Below, piece after piece: positions 14,415 to 23,031 of a stretch of DNA of 64,000 nucleotides (position 1 is the first letter of the stretch; the number at the start of each line of letters is the position of its first letter). The notes under the pieces are model-generated. The model searched no databases, had not been told where the DNA came from, and saw only the letters and a program-made list of their open reading frames with translations. The DNA lies in the NCBI RefSeq assembly GCF_002849695.1, contig NZ_CP018937.1, forward strand, positions 4,092,001 through 4,156,000. The letters are read 5' to 3'. The stretch is from Bacteroides fragilis (GTDB lineage Bacteria > Bacteroidota > Bacteroidia > Bacteroidales > Bacteroidaceae). The position numbers and the translations under genes are program-made.

Positions 14415-16949
14415 CTATTCACAAGAATCATTTACCACAAATTGCCTAATCTGGCAAGACGTTCCCTTACTTTGCGGATGATGATCTTTTGACATCCTGA
14501 GCGTCAGGCGATGTTTTCCTTTCGGTAACTCCGTATCGAACATATACACCCAGGGAATATACAGTCCGCCGCTCCAAGCCGTAAACGTATCTAACTTTTT
14601 AAACGGAGCACCGTCGACACTATATTCCAGAATCCCGGCAGCCGGACCACTTACACAGAAGATACCGACAGCCGTCCCTTCAAAGTCGAGTGTCAGTTTC
14701 GCTCCGGGACGATCGGTTTCAAGCATGGGCACATCGACAAAGCCCGGACGCGTTTCGGCAATAAGGCGCGGAGTCCACGAAGGGACTAACTGCCAGCCTT
14801 TATTTATATGAGCTTGCCGGATGTCGACCAACTTGCCATTTGTGTAACTATATCCGTCCAGCGGCACGGCAGGAAGCACATGAGGCTTGACGGCAGGTCC
14901 GGCAGCAACACAAGAAGCATACATTTCATCGAGCACCTTATTTATCGTAGCCGCATAATAAGCATGCCCCAAAGGTTTGGGATGCGTACCGCCAAACTGT
15001 TCCCAATTGAATTCACCTTCCCGCATACGGGCGGCGATTTCTGTAGCGAGGTTGACGGAAGGGATCAGATAATGGTTCGCCACCCGTTCGTGATTCAGAA
15101 TCACATCGGGCATCTGACCTCCGTCCAGTTTCGGGATGAAAGGATCGTAGATAAAATGCAGCATCATGATATCCATAGACGGATTGGAAAGCAAAGCATG
15201 GCGTACGATACCTTCCATTCCTCTTACCTGCTCAATGGCATTAAAGCCGTTGGTATCATCGTTCACTGCCGCTTCCACAAAAAGCAGATCGACTTTGGCC
15301 TTGGACAACACATCGTCCGCCAAGCGGAATGCTCCGAGCGTACTGCCCGTAGAAGGAATCCCGGCATCGATAAAGGTAAACTTTGTATAAGGGAAACGCT
15401 GCTTCAAATCTTCACAAATCATATCCCTCCATCCCTTCATTTCTGTGATGGAACCTCCCAGAAAAGCAACCGTACCAACACGTTCTTTCTCAAACATCTG
15501 ATACGAGTTACGATAGTCCCCTCTTAATGTATAGCATTGTTTGGCTTCATAACCCGGCTGATGGCGGATAATAAAGTCGACCACCGGAGCAGGATCTGAC
15601 AAACTATGCGGATGATGATCCACTCCTGGTTTCAAGATAAGTTCGAATGGAGCCCCCATGGCTGTATATCGTTGGCGGACAATAGCCGAGTTCTCTGAAA
15701 ACGGCACTACCTTGTCACTGTCTCCACATACACAGATCACCGGAATCCTCGCATCCTCCAAAGGTTTCAGCCGGTCAATCGGATTACCGGAAAATGAATT
15801 CATCTGATCATCCGTCAGCCCCCATTCCTCTAACAGACCTTTCCATAGTCCGGCATTCTCAGGCGAACGTCCCGGCCAACTGAATACGTTACAAACCGGA
15901 GCGTCCACATAGATACAGGCCACTTTATCCGGATGATCGACCGCCCAATTATAAGCAAACAGACCTCCACGACTGAAACCCTCAAGCGTTACTTTGGGAG
16001 ATAGTCCATACATACGTACCATATTCCAATAAAAATCAGTACCGGACTTCCGGGCACGAGGACTTCCATAAAGATGAGTCAGATTATAATATACCACATG
16101 AAAACCACGCCTCAACAATTCTTCATCAACTGAAGCAAAAGCACCGAAAAAAGCAGGACGCCAGATCCAGGGATTGCCGGTTGCCACATGTTCCGGGCAG
16201 ACAACAATAGCCTCCCGATCCTGATAAGCAAAAGTATATTGATCAAACCCTTTCCATTTACCTTTAAGTCCCGGGAAGGGTTGAGAAACATGTACCGGTG
16301 GTTCCTCGCCGGTCAGTTGCCGGTAAATGACCTGCGCAATGCGGGCAGCGGCTTTTTCGTTGGGATGTACGTTGTCGGCAAAACACTCTTTCATCCCCGT
16401 CAGCGGAGCATGCAGATCGATTATCTTCAATCGGTATTTGGTAGCCAGTTGATCGATAACCGGCATCACCCCATGAACAATGATACTATCATTGATGCCC
16501 CACTGGACAGCGTATGCGGGAATAGGATAACATAAATAAATTTCCGGTTTCGATGGCAATGCCCGAAGGGTACGGATCATTGTCTCCATATCTTTCTTAA
16601 AATCAGATTTATACCGCCAGTTCTGAGGTTTCGTATCATTGGTTCCCAATTTTATGGTCACAATATCGGGATGATAGTCCAATGCTTGCCGATAGCGCTC
16701 TTCCTTCATATAGGGATTGTCCCCTTTCATCAGCATGGTGCGGGCACTGACTCCAAAGTTCCGGACCTCATAACCGTCGCCCAACATTTGCCCCAGCACA
16801 GCGGGATAGCTGTCTTTGGCAGGATTACGTGTACCTACACCATACGTGATACTATTACCGATACAGGCTATTTTAATAACCTTTTTTTGTGCTGCTACAT
16901 ATTGCACGGCAATAAAAAGCAGGAATAAAGAGATGATTGCGTTTTTCAT
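14415..16949 (-). CDS. Secreted triple-hydrolase esterase (SGNH + alpha/beta hydrolase + SGNH), 844 aa
   Basis: After an SPI signal (MKNAIISLFLLFIAVQYVAAQ) three hydrolase modules follow. Residues 23-215: SGNH esterase with IGNSITYG (Ser33), KLGTND (102-105) and DNVHPNE. Residues about 225-470: alpha/beta hydrolase with nucleophile elbow LEGFSRGGLFAY and VCGDSDKVVPF (acid) and GVDHHPHS (base). Residues about 485-710: second SGNH enzyme with FLGGSITEMKGW, EAAVNDDTNG and GGTHPKPLGHAY. A beta-rich C-terminal domain (about 720-840) resembles the carbohydrate-binding end of sialate or xylan esterases. Probably periplasmic removal of several ester types from a glycan. Three complete catalytic modules in one chain is unusual. 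A good promoter lies at 16972-17001. Confidence 0.85.
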   Translation of the reverse strand: MKNAIISLFLLFIAVQYVAAQKKVIKIACIGNSITYGVGTRNPAKDSYPAVLGQMLGDGYEVRNFGVSARTMLMKGDNPYMKEERYRQALDYHPDIVTIKLGTNDTKPQNWRYKSDFKKDMETMIRTLRALPSKPEIYLCYPIPAYAVQWGINDSIIVHGVMPVIDQLATKYRLKIIDLHAPLTGMKECFADNVHPNEKAAARIAQVIYRQLTGEEPPVHVSQPFPGLKGKWKGFDQYTFAYQDREAIVVCPEHVATGNPWIWRPAFFGAFASVDEELLRRGFHVVYYNLTHLYGSPRARKSGTDFYWNMVRMYGLSPKVTLEGFSRGGLFAYNWAVDHPDKVACIYVDAPVCNVFSWPGRSPENAGLWKGLLEEWGLTDDQMNSFSGNPIDRLKPLEDARIPVICVCGDSDKVVPFSENSAIVRQRYTAMGAPFELILKPGVDHHPHSLSDPAPVVDFIIRHQPGYEAKQCYTLRGDYRNSYQMFEKERVGTVAFLGGSITEMKGWRDMICEDLKQRFPYTKFTFIDAGIPSTGSTLGAFRLADDVLSKAKVDLLFVEAAVNDDTNGFNAIEQVRGMEGIVRHALLSNPSMDIMMLHFIYDPFIPKLDGGQMPDVILNHERVANHYLIPSVNLATEIAARMREGEFNWEQFGGTHPKPLGHAYYAATINKVLDEMYASCVAAGPAVKPHVLPAVPLDGYSYTNGKLVDIRQAHINKGWQLVPSWTPRLIAETRPGFVDVPMLETDRPGAKLTLDFEGTAVGIFCVSGPAAGILEYSVDGAPFKKLDTFTAWSGGLYIPWVYMFDTELPKGKHRLTLRMSKDHHPQSKGTSCQIRQFVVNDSCE

Positions 16950-16971
16950 TATTCTGTTAGTTTATCCGCCC

Positions 16972-17001
16972 CAAAGATACACAACGGTTTTTAAACCCAA
17001 A
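16972..17001 (-). promoter_or_regulatory. Promoter for the triple esterase
   Basis: Minus strand TTTG at 17001-16998, 18 nt, TATCTTTG at 16979-16972, 22 nt before the start at 16949. It lies back to back with the Nudix promoter. Confidence 0.65.
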
Positions 17002-17020
17002 AAGATACGTATGAAAACAA

Positions 17021-17051
17021 TTGTTCCTGACAATTATTCTAATTACCTTTG
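17021..17051 (+). promoter_or_regulatory. Promoter for the Nudix gene
   Basis: TTG at 17021-17023, 20 nt, TACCTTTG at 17044-17051. The in-frame ATG at 17049 lies inside the -7 box, so the true start is the ATG at 17076. Confidence 0.7.
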
Positions 17052-17075
17052 CCAGCAACCGCTATCAATAAAACA

Positions 17076-17636
17076 ATGGAAACAAAAGACGAAGCCTGGC
17101 AAGTGGTCAGCAGCAAATATCTATTTCGCCGCCCGTGGTTGACCGTACGGTGCGACGACATGCTTTTGCCTAACGGCAATCATATCCCGGAGTACTACAT
17201 CCTTGAGTATCCCGACTGGGTGAATACCATCGCCATCACCAGAGCAGGAAAATTTGTATTTGTCCGCCAGTTCCGACCGGGAATCGGCAAACAGCTATAT
17301 GAACTTTGTGCAGGTGTATGCGAAAAAGAGGATGCATCACCACTTGTTTCGGCACAACGTGAACTGCTGGAAGAAACCGGATACGGCAATGGTAACTGGC
17401 AGGAATATATGGTGATTTCGGCCAATCCAAGCACACATACCAATCTGACTCACTGCTTTCTGGCGACGGATGTAGAACGAGTGGACATACAACATCTGGA
17501 AGAAACGGAGTCACTTACAGTACATTTACTCAGCTTCGAAGAGGTGCAAGAACTCCTGAAAAGCAACCAAATCATACAGGCATTACATGCGGCACCGCTC
17601 TGGAAATATATAGCAGAACAAAAACAGATCAAATAA
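17076..17636 (+). CDS. Nudix hydrolase, ADP-ribose pyrophosphatase-like, 186 aa
   Basis: The protein has GVCEKEDASPLVSAQ followed by RELLEETGYG, a Nudix box with the REXXEE core intact and one extra residue before it. The order of strands around it (PDWVNTIAITRAGKFVFVRQ, then ELCAG) fits ADP-sugar pyrophosphatases such as NudF, which split ADP-ribose to AMP and ribose-5-phosphate using Mg2+. Length is normal. It is cytoplasmic with no signal. Start chosen at 17076 because the promoter overlaps the upstream ATG. A divergent promoter serves the esterase; no functional tie is obvious. Confidence 0.85.
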   Translation: METKDEAWQVVSSKYLFRRPWLTVRCDDMLLPNGNHIPEYYILEYPDWVNTIAITRAGKFVFVRQFRPGIGKQLYELCAGVCEKEDASPLVSAQRELLEETGYGNGNWQEYMVISANPSTHTNLTHCFLATDVERVDIQHLEETESLTVHLLSFEEVQELLKSNQIIQALHAAPLWKYIAEQKQIK

Positions 17637-17711
17637 AACAGTTATCCGGGTAGGGAATTTTTCATTGGGTGTTGTCTTTATAGGAAAGAACCTATAAAAC
17701 CAACAAACATT

Positions 17712-17804
17712 ATGAAAGAATTTATGCTGATCGCTTCTCTGGTTTTGTCATTCTGCATTCTTATTTTGTGTAGAGACTATATCGTATTTATGCTGAAAAA
17801 ATGA
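17712..17804 (+). CDS. Predicted 30-aa single-span membrane peptide
   Basis: ATG at 17712 opens MKEFMLIASLVLSFCILI, then LCRDYIVFMLKK, and stops at 17804. One hydrophobic span (about 4-20) with positive residues only after it fits a small membrane protein. It sits 75 nt after the Nudix stop and 98 nt before the histidine kinase start. Small membrane peptides often modulate sensor kinases, but that is only suggested by position. There is no Shine-Dalgarno site, which is usual in this genome. It could be chance; codon use and hydrophobic pattern support it weakly. Confidence 0.4.
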   Translation: MKEFMLIASLVLSFCILILCRDYIVFMLKK

Positions 17805-17902
17805 AAAAGTTTCGCTTTTATGCCTCTTTTTTCGTTTTGACATGACATAACAAATAAGGAATCATTATTTTGCTTTTCTTTGCAGTGAGAAAGAAGAGCA
17901 TC

Positions 17903-18925
17903 ATGGATTCCTTTGATAAATATATATCCCGAAACCTTCCGCTGGTCAGCCTGATCAGTGCGGTTTTTATCATATACCCCAATATAGCCTGCACTCCGTG
18001 GGAGCTAAACTCTTTGAAGCCATCGGACTACCTTGGTTTCTTTTCTTATTTTATATATCGCTTCCTTTTCTTTTGGGGGATGATCGGTTTCCTGATAAAC
18101 TACAATCTGCGGCAGATCCCGACAGCGCTATTCCGGAAACGCCTGACTCACAACTTCCTGTTTGCACTGACCGGTTATCTGTTCTTCGCATCCGTTTCGT
18201 ACACCATCTCTTCACATGGTTTCCGTACGGATTTTCTGGGAAGCACTTTAATCTCCCAGTTCTTCACGCTCTGCTTTTTATGCACATTGGTAGGATACAT
18301 CTCCATGCTTTATACCCGGCAAAGAGAAAAAGAGCAGGAAATAGAACGTCTTCGTTTTGAGAACTTACAAAGTCGTTGTGACGCACTGGCCAATCAGGTA
18401 AACCCGCATTTCTTCTTTAACTCACTGAACGGAATATCTTCATTAATACGAAAAAAGAATGATGAAAACACGCTGATGTACGTCAATCAGCTATCTGATA
18501 TCTTCCGGTACATCTTGCAAAGCGACCGGAAAGGGCTCGTCACGCTGAGAGAAGAACTGGAGTTCATCCAATCTTTCCAATACGTAATGGAGGTACGCTT
18601 TGCCAATAAACTGGTTTTTGCCATCGACGTAGCCGAAAGGCAAAAAGATTTGCTGACACTGCCTGTACTCTCACTACTTCCGTTAGTCGATAACGTCACC
18701 GTACACAACCGGATAGACAGCGAACATAAGATGGAGATCTCCATCCGGCTGAACGAACAATCTGAACTGGTGGTGTCCAATCCCATTTACCCTAAACTAT
18801 CCCCGCCCGACACAAACGGAACCGGACTAAGTAACTTGGAAAATCGATTCAATCTGTTAATGAATAAGCAAATCCGGGTGGAATCTGACGAAGAGACATT
18901 CCGGGTATATCTACCTCTAATATAG
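17903..18925 (+). CDS. LytS/YehU-type sensor histidine kinase, 340 aa
   Basis: Four membrane helices lie at about 12-30, 43-66, 83-104 and 112-136. A short coiled coil (QREKEQEIERLRFENLQSR) leads to the His_kinase domain with NQVNPHFFFNSLNGI, His169 being the phosphate acceptor in the conserved NPHFLFN-type box. LVDNVTVHN is the N box and GTGLSNLENRF the G box of the ATPase. It has no separate sensor domain, so the membrane bundle itself probably senses. The response regulator starts 8 nt after its stop. Start at 17903 (MDSFDKY) is preferred over 17870. The operon suggests a redox or nutrient signal. Confidence 0.9.
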   Translation: MDSFDKYISRNLPLVSLISAVFIIYPNIACTPWELNSLKPSDYLGFFSYFIYRFLFFWGMIGFLINYNLRQIPTALFRKRLTHNFLFALTGYLFFASVSYTISSHGFRTDFLGSTLISQFFTLCFLCTLVGYISMLYTRQREKEQEIERLRFENLQSRCDALANQVNPHFFFNSLNGISSLIRKKNDENTLMYVNQLSDIFRYILQSDRKGLVTLREELEFIQSFQYVMEVRFANKLVFAIDVAERQKDLLTLPVLSLLPLVDNVTVHNRIDSEHKMEISIRLNEQSELVVSNPIYPKLSPPDTNGTGLSNLENRFNLLMNKQIRVESDEETFRVYLPLI

Positions 18926-18933
18926 TAGTTGTT

Positions 18934-19689
18934 ATGAAAGTACTGATTGTAGAAGACGAAACCGCTGCCTATGAAAACCTGACGGATATCCTCGCGGAGG
19001 TAGCCCCCGATATCCGGGTCATGGCCAATACAGAAAGTGTCACGCAGACTGTCGGATGGTTGCAGTCAAATCCGGCTCCGGATCTGATATTCATGGATAT
19101 TCATTTATCAGACGGATCGGCCTTTGCCATTTTCGACAGAATAAAGCTGGAGACTCCTATTATATTTACAACGGCTTATGACCGATATGCCATCGAAGCT
19201 TTTAAAGTGAACAGCATAGACTATTTACTGAAACCTGTCAAGGTAGAGGATGTAGAACACGCACTGGAAAAATACAGCAAACTGACCCGACAGGACCTTT
19301 TGCAATATTTGGCACAACTGACGCAGCTGAAACCCGCACCCAAGTACAAAGACAAACTATTGATTGCACATAAAGACAAACTGCTCCCGGTGAGCATAAA
19401 AGAGATTTCTTATTTCTACGCAACCGGTAAAAACACATATGTATGCCTGAAGGACGGCAACTGTTATCCTTATTCCAAGACCTTGGAACAGATCGTCTCC
19501 TCACTCAATCCGACAGACTTTATCCGGGCTAACAAACAGTTTGTCATAGCCAGAGACAGCGTAACGGATATAACTATCTGGTTTGACAGCCGACTGCTTA
19601 TCACACTCGATACCGAAGTGCCGGAACGTGTTTATGTCAGCAAAAACAAAGCATCGGAATTTAAGACGTGGCTTGTAAACGATAAATAA
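18934..19689 (+). CDS. LytTR response regulator, 251 aa
   Basis: The receiver domain (1-120) has VEDE at 6-9, MDIH with Asp55 as phosphoacceptor, TTAYDRYA with the conserved Thr and YLLKPVK with the Lys. The C-terminal LytTR domain (about 140-250) has KDKLLPVSIKEISYFYATG and FIRANKQFVIA, the beta-strand DNA-binding fold. It pairs with the kinase 8 nt upstream and is followed after 23 nt by the polyferredoxin gene, so autoregulation of a single long operon is likely. I could not spot a clear LytTR direct repeat upstream of 17712. Confidence 0.93.
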   Translation: MKVLIVEDETAAYENLTDILAEVAPDIRVMANTESVTQTVGWLQSNPAPDLIFMDIHLSDGSAFAIFDRIKLETPIIFTTAYDRYAIEAFKVNSIDYLLKPVKVEDVEHALEKYSKLTRQDLLQYLAQLTQLKPAPKYKDKLLIAHKDKLLPVSIKEISYFYATGKNTYVCLKDGNCYPYSKTLEQIVSSLNPTDFIRANKQFVIARDSVTDITIWFDSRLLITLDTEVPERVYVSKNKASEFKTWLVNDK

Positions 19690-19712
19690 CAAACTCAATA
19701 AAAACAAACGCA

Positions 19713-21218
19713 ATGATACGAAAAATCAGACTAACATGTGGCATCATCTGCCTGACACTGATCACCCTGCTGTTCCTTGATTTCACCGGAACACTGCACG
19801 GTTGGTTCGGCTGGCTGGCAAAAATCCAGTTCCTTCCTGCGATACTGGCATTGAACATAGGGGTAGTAGCCTTTTTAATAATTCTGACAGCCGTATTCGG
19901 ACGAATCTACTGTTCGGTGATTTGTCCGCTCGGAGTATTCCAGGATGTGGCAGCCTGGGTTGGGAAAAGACGGAAAAAGTTGCCTTACTCCTATTCTCCG
20001 GCACTCTCTTCACTACGCTACGGGGCATTGGCTATATTCATCATTACCCTGATAGCAGGAGTTAGTTTCATCACAACTTTGTTTGCTCCGTATAGTGCTT
20101 ACGGACGTATTGCAAACAACCTGTTCCAACCCATCTGGTTATGGGGAAACAACCTGTTTGCTCATCTGGCGGAACGAATCGACAGTTATGCATTTTATGA
20201 CGTCGAAGTCTGGATGAAAAGTCTGCCGACATTTATCATCGCTGCAGCGACTTTCGTTATCCTGATTCTGCTGGCATGGCGAAACGGGCGTACCTACTGT
20301 AATACCATCTGCCCTGTGGGGACAGTACTGGGATTTCTTTCACGCTATTCTTTATTCCGCGTCACGATTGATACGGATAAATGTAACGGGTGCGGACTGT
20401 GTGCACGCCATTGCAAAGCGGCATGCATCAACTCCAAAGAACATACGATAGACTACAGCCGTTGTGTGGCTTGCATGGACTGCCTTGGCAAATGCAAGCA
20501 GAAAGCGCTCAGTTACCAATTACGAACAAACAAAACAGGATCACCACAAGTGAAGCAGAATGCTCCTCTGGCCTCATCCGGCCAAGTAAATGAAGCACGC
20601 CGCAACTTCCTGACCGTAACGACAATGGTAGCCGCAACATCGGCACTCAAAGCACAGGAGAAAAAAGTAGATGGCGGACTCGCCACCATAGAAGATAAGA
20701 AAATACCCAATCGGCAGACACCCATCACACCTCCCGGTTCGTTGAGTGCGCGTAATATGTCTGCACATTGCACGGCTTGCCAACTGTGTGTATCAGCCTG
20801 CCCCAATCAGGTATTGCGTCCTTCCACGAAACTGATGAACCTGATGCAGCCCGAAATGTCGTACGAACGCGGCTATTGTCGTCCGGAGTGTAACGATTGT
20901 TCCCAGGTATGTCCGACAGGAGCAATCCGCCCTATCACGGTGGCCGACAAGTCTTCGACTCAAATCGGGCATGCGGTCTGGGTAAAAGCGAACTGCGTAC
21001 CACTGACTGACGGGGTGGAATGCGGCAATTGCGCGCGTCATTGTCCGACTGGAGCCATTCAGATGATTCTATCCATACCGGACCAACCAGACTCTCCCAA
21101 AATACCGGCAGTCAATACCGAGCGTTGCATCGGTTGCGGAGCATGCGAAAATCTTTGTCCGGCACGCCCGTTCAGCGCCATCTATGTAGAAGGTCACGAA
21201 AGACACCGTATCGTATAA
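19713..21218 (+). CDS. Polyferredoxin fusing a NapH-like membrane part to a NapG-like part, 501 aa
   Basis: Residues 1-215 hold about five membrane helices and the two CxxxCP motifs of NapH/MauN proteins (CSVICP 67-72, CNTICP 196-201). A ferredoxin pair follows (CNGCGLC 224-230 and CVACMDC 251-257). At 296-300 there is a twin-arginine-like RRNFL with a hydrophobic run ending ALKA, as at the start of NapG. Then come further 4Fe-4S motifs: CTACQLC 353-359, CNDCSQVCP 393-401, CGNCARHCP 437-445 and CIGCGACENLCP 472-483. This suggests NapH and NapG joined in one chain, passing electrons from quinol to a periplasmic acceptor. The aldo/keto reductase-like protein encoded next is the likely partner. 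Confidence 0.85.
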   Translation: MIRKIRLTCGIICLTLITLLFLDFTGTLHGWFGWLAKIQFLPAILALNIGVVAFLIILTAVFGRIYCSVICPLGVFQDVAAWVGKRRKKLPYSYSPALSSLRYGALAIFIITLIAGVSFITTLFAPYSAYGRIANNLFQPIWLWGNNLFAHLAERIDSYAFYDVEVWMKSLPTFIIAAATFVILILLAWRNGRTYCNTICPVGTVLGFLSRYSLFRVTIDTDKCNGCGLCARHCKAACINSKEHTIDYSRCVACMDCLGKCKQKALSYQLRTNKTGSPQVKQNAPLASSGQVNEARRNFLTVTTMVAATSALKAQEKKVDGGLATIEDKKIPNRQTPITPPGSLSARNMSAHCTACQLCVSACPNQVLRPSTKLMNLMQPEMSYERGYCRPECNDCSQVCPTGAIRPITVADKSSTQIGHAVWVKANCVPLTDGVECGNCARHCPTGAIQMILSIPDQPDSPKIPAVNTERCIGCGACENLCPARPFSAIYVEGHERHRIV

Positions 21219-21241
21219 CACATCCCAAAAGTAGAAACATT

Positions 21242-22624
21242 ATGGAAAAACAGAATAAGCATATAGACCGAAGAGGATTCCTCAAAATTGTGGGTATCAG
21301 CGCCGCTACAACAACTGCCGCTCTTTATGGTTGCGGCTCCGGAGATAAAGCCGGTCAGGGACGGAGTGCCTCTTCTCCTGTCCCCACAGATAAAATGACC
21401 TATCGCTCAGTAGGCGGAATCAAAGATAAAGTTTCTCTCCTGGGGTATGGCTGCATGCGCTGGCCTACCGTTCCTTCACCGGAAGGGAAAGGAGACCTTA
21501 TCAACCAGGAAGCTGTCAACGAATTGGTAGATTATGCCATTGCTCATGGGGTGAATTATTTCGACACATCGCCCGTATACGTACAGGGCTGGTCGGAAAA
21601 AGCAACCGGCATCGCTCTCAAAAGACATCCGCGTGAGAAACTTTATATAGCTACCAAGCTATCGAATTTTTCAAACTTCTCACGCGAAAATTCACTTGCG
21701 ATGTATCATCAATCATTCAAGGATATGCAAGTGGAGTATTTTGATTACTATCTGCTGCACGCCATTGGCGGAGGCGGGATGAAGGTATTCAACGAGCGCT
21801 ATGTCGATAACGGTATGCTGGATTTTCTTCTTAAGGAACGAGAGGCCGGACGCATACGTCATCTCGGCTGGTCATTCCATGGTGATGTCGAGGTTTTCGA
21901 CCAGGTACTCGCCATGCATGATACGGTGAAATGGGATTTTGTACAGATTCAGCTCAACTATGTAGACTGGCGCCACGCAACCGGAAACAATGTCAATGCG
22001 GAATACCTGTACGGAGAACTGGCCAAACGAAATATTGCTGCTGTCATCATGGAACCGCTATTGGGCGGACGCCTGTCAAATGTCCCTGAACACATCGTGG
22101 GACGACTGAAACAGCGACGCCCCGAAGACAGTGTGGCATCGTGGGCATTTCGCTTCGCCGGTTCACCGGAATTGGTACTGACCGTATTGAGCGGTATGAC
22201 TTATATGGAGCACTTACAGGATAACATCCGCACTTATTCACCACTGGTTCCGCTGACCGATGACGACAAAGAGTATCTGGAAGAAACCGCGCAACTGATG
22301 ATGCAATACCCTACCATCCCCTGTAATGACTGTAAATATTGCATGCCCTGTCCATACGGCATCGATATTCCTGCCATTCTCGTACATTACAACAAGTGTG
22401 TCAACGAAGGGAATATTCCGCAAAGCCAGTCAAGTGAAAACTACAAAGAAGCACGACGCGCTTTCCTTGTAGGCTACGACCGCAGTGTACCTAAATTGCG
22501 ACAAGCCAGTCATTGCATCGGATGCAACCAATGTACCCCGCATTGTCCGCAATCCATCCACATACCGGAAGAACTGCATCGCATCGATCGTTTTGTAGAA
22601 CAGCTCAAACAGGGGACACTATGA
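21242..22624 (+). CDS. Tat-exported aldo/keto reductase with C-terminal 4Fe-4S ferredoxin, 460 aa
   Basis: The N terminus has DRRGFLKIVG and a hydrophobic stretch ending ALYGCGSG, a twin-arginine signal with a possible lipobox. The middle is an aldo/keto reductase barrel (GYGCMRWP, NYFDTSPVYVQGWSE with the Asp-Tyr pair, ATKLSNF, LLHAIGGGG). The end carries CNDCKYCMPCPYGIDIP and CIGCNQCTPHCPQSIHIP, two cysteine clusters. Start at 21242 is chosen because the reading frame upstream overlaps the previous gene. It would work folded in the periplasm with iron-sulfur centres, fed by the polyferredoxin. The substrate is unknown. Confidence 0.9.
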   Translation: MEKQNKHIDRRGFLKIVGISAATTTAALYGCGSGDKAGQGRSASSPVPTDKMTYRSVGGIKDKVSLLGYGCMRWPTVPSPEGKGDLINQEAVNELVDYAIAHGVNYFDTSPVYVQGWSEKATGIALKRHPREKLYIATKLSNFSNFSRENSLAMYHQSFKDMQVEYFDYYLLHAIGGGGMKVFNERYVDNGMLDFLLKEREAGRIRHLGWSFHGDVEVFDQVLAMHDTVKWDFVQIQLNYVDWRHATGNNVNAEYLYGELAKRNIAAVIMEPLLGGRLSNVPEHIVGRLKQRRPEDSVASWAFRFAGSPELVLTVLSGMTYMEHLQDNIRTYSPLVPLTDDDKEYLEETAQLMMQYPTIPCNDCKYCMPCPYGIDIPAILVHYNKCVNEGNIPQSQSSENYKEARRAFLVGYDRSVPKLRQASHCIGCNQCTPHCPQSIHIPEELHRIDRFVEQLKQGTL

Positions 22625-23031
22625 TGGAAAAGATAATTGATCTTCTACATTCCGGAGGATATTCCTGTGTCATCGGAAACGGAACGGAGATACGAACTTT
22701 CACTCAGCGGGGCGTAGCCGATTTATACGATCTGTTCCAGCAAGAACCCTCTTTCATGGAAGGAGCCTGCATTGCCGACAAGGTGATTGGGAAAGCTGCC
22801 GCAGGACTAATGGTTCTGGGAGGAATCCGCCGGGTATATGCAGATGTCATCAGCCAACCCGCACTTACACTCCTGCATGATGCCAATGTTGAGGTTACTT
22901 ATATCCGATTGGTGCCTTTCATTGAGAATCGTGACAAAAGCGGATGGTGTCCGCTGGAAACAGCTTGCTATGGAATAGAATCCGTACAGGAAATATTCCG
23001 GATCATCGAAAACTTCCTTTCCAAGATCAGG
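22621..23031 (+). CDS. DUF1893 domain, in frame with the following TonB receptor
   Basis: The ATG at 22621 overlaps the stop of the aldo/keto reductase. The 137 residues (IIDLLHSGGYSCVIGNG, GVADLYDLFQQEPSF, VIGKAAAGLMVLGGI, ALTLLHDANVEVTY) match DUF1893, a deaminase-like cytoplasmic domain of unknown role often seen near iron-sulfur genes. The frame has no stop. It runs through KIR into the Met of the receptor signal peptide at 23032. A cytoplasmic domain ahead of a Sec signal cannot be exported normally, so either the receptor is started independently at 23032 or an indel has joined two genes. The junction reads GGATGAAG, where a one-base shift would expose TGA. Confidence 0.8.

Noticed and set aside
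16188..16535. 115-codon plus-strand frame within the esterase gene
   Set aside because: Antisense shadow of a well-supported gene; no family features.
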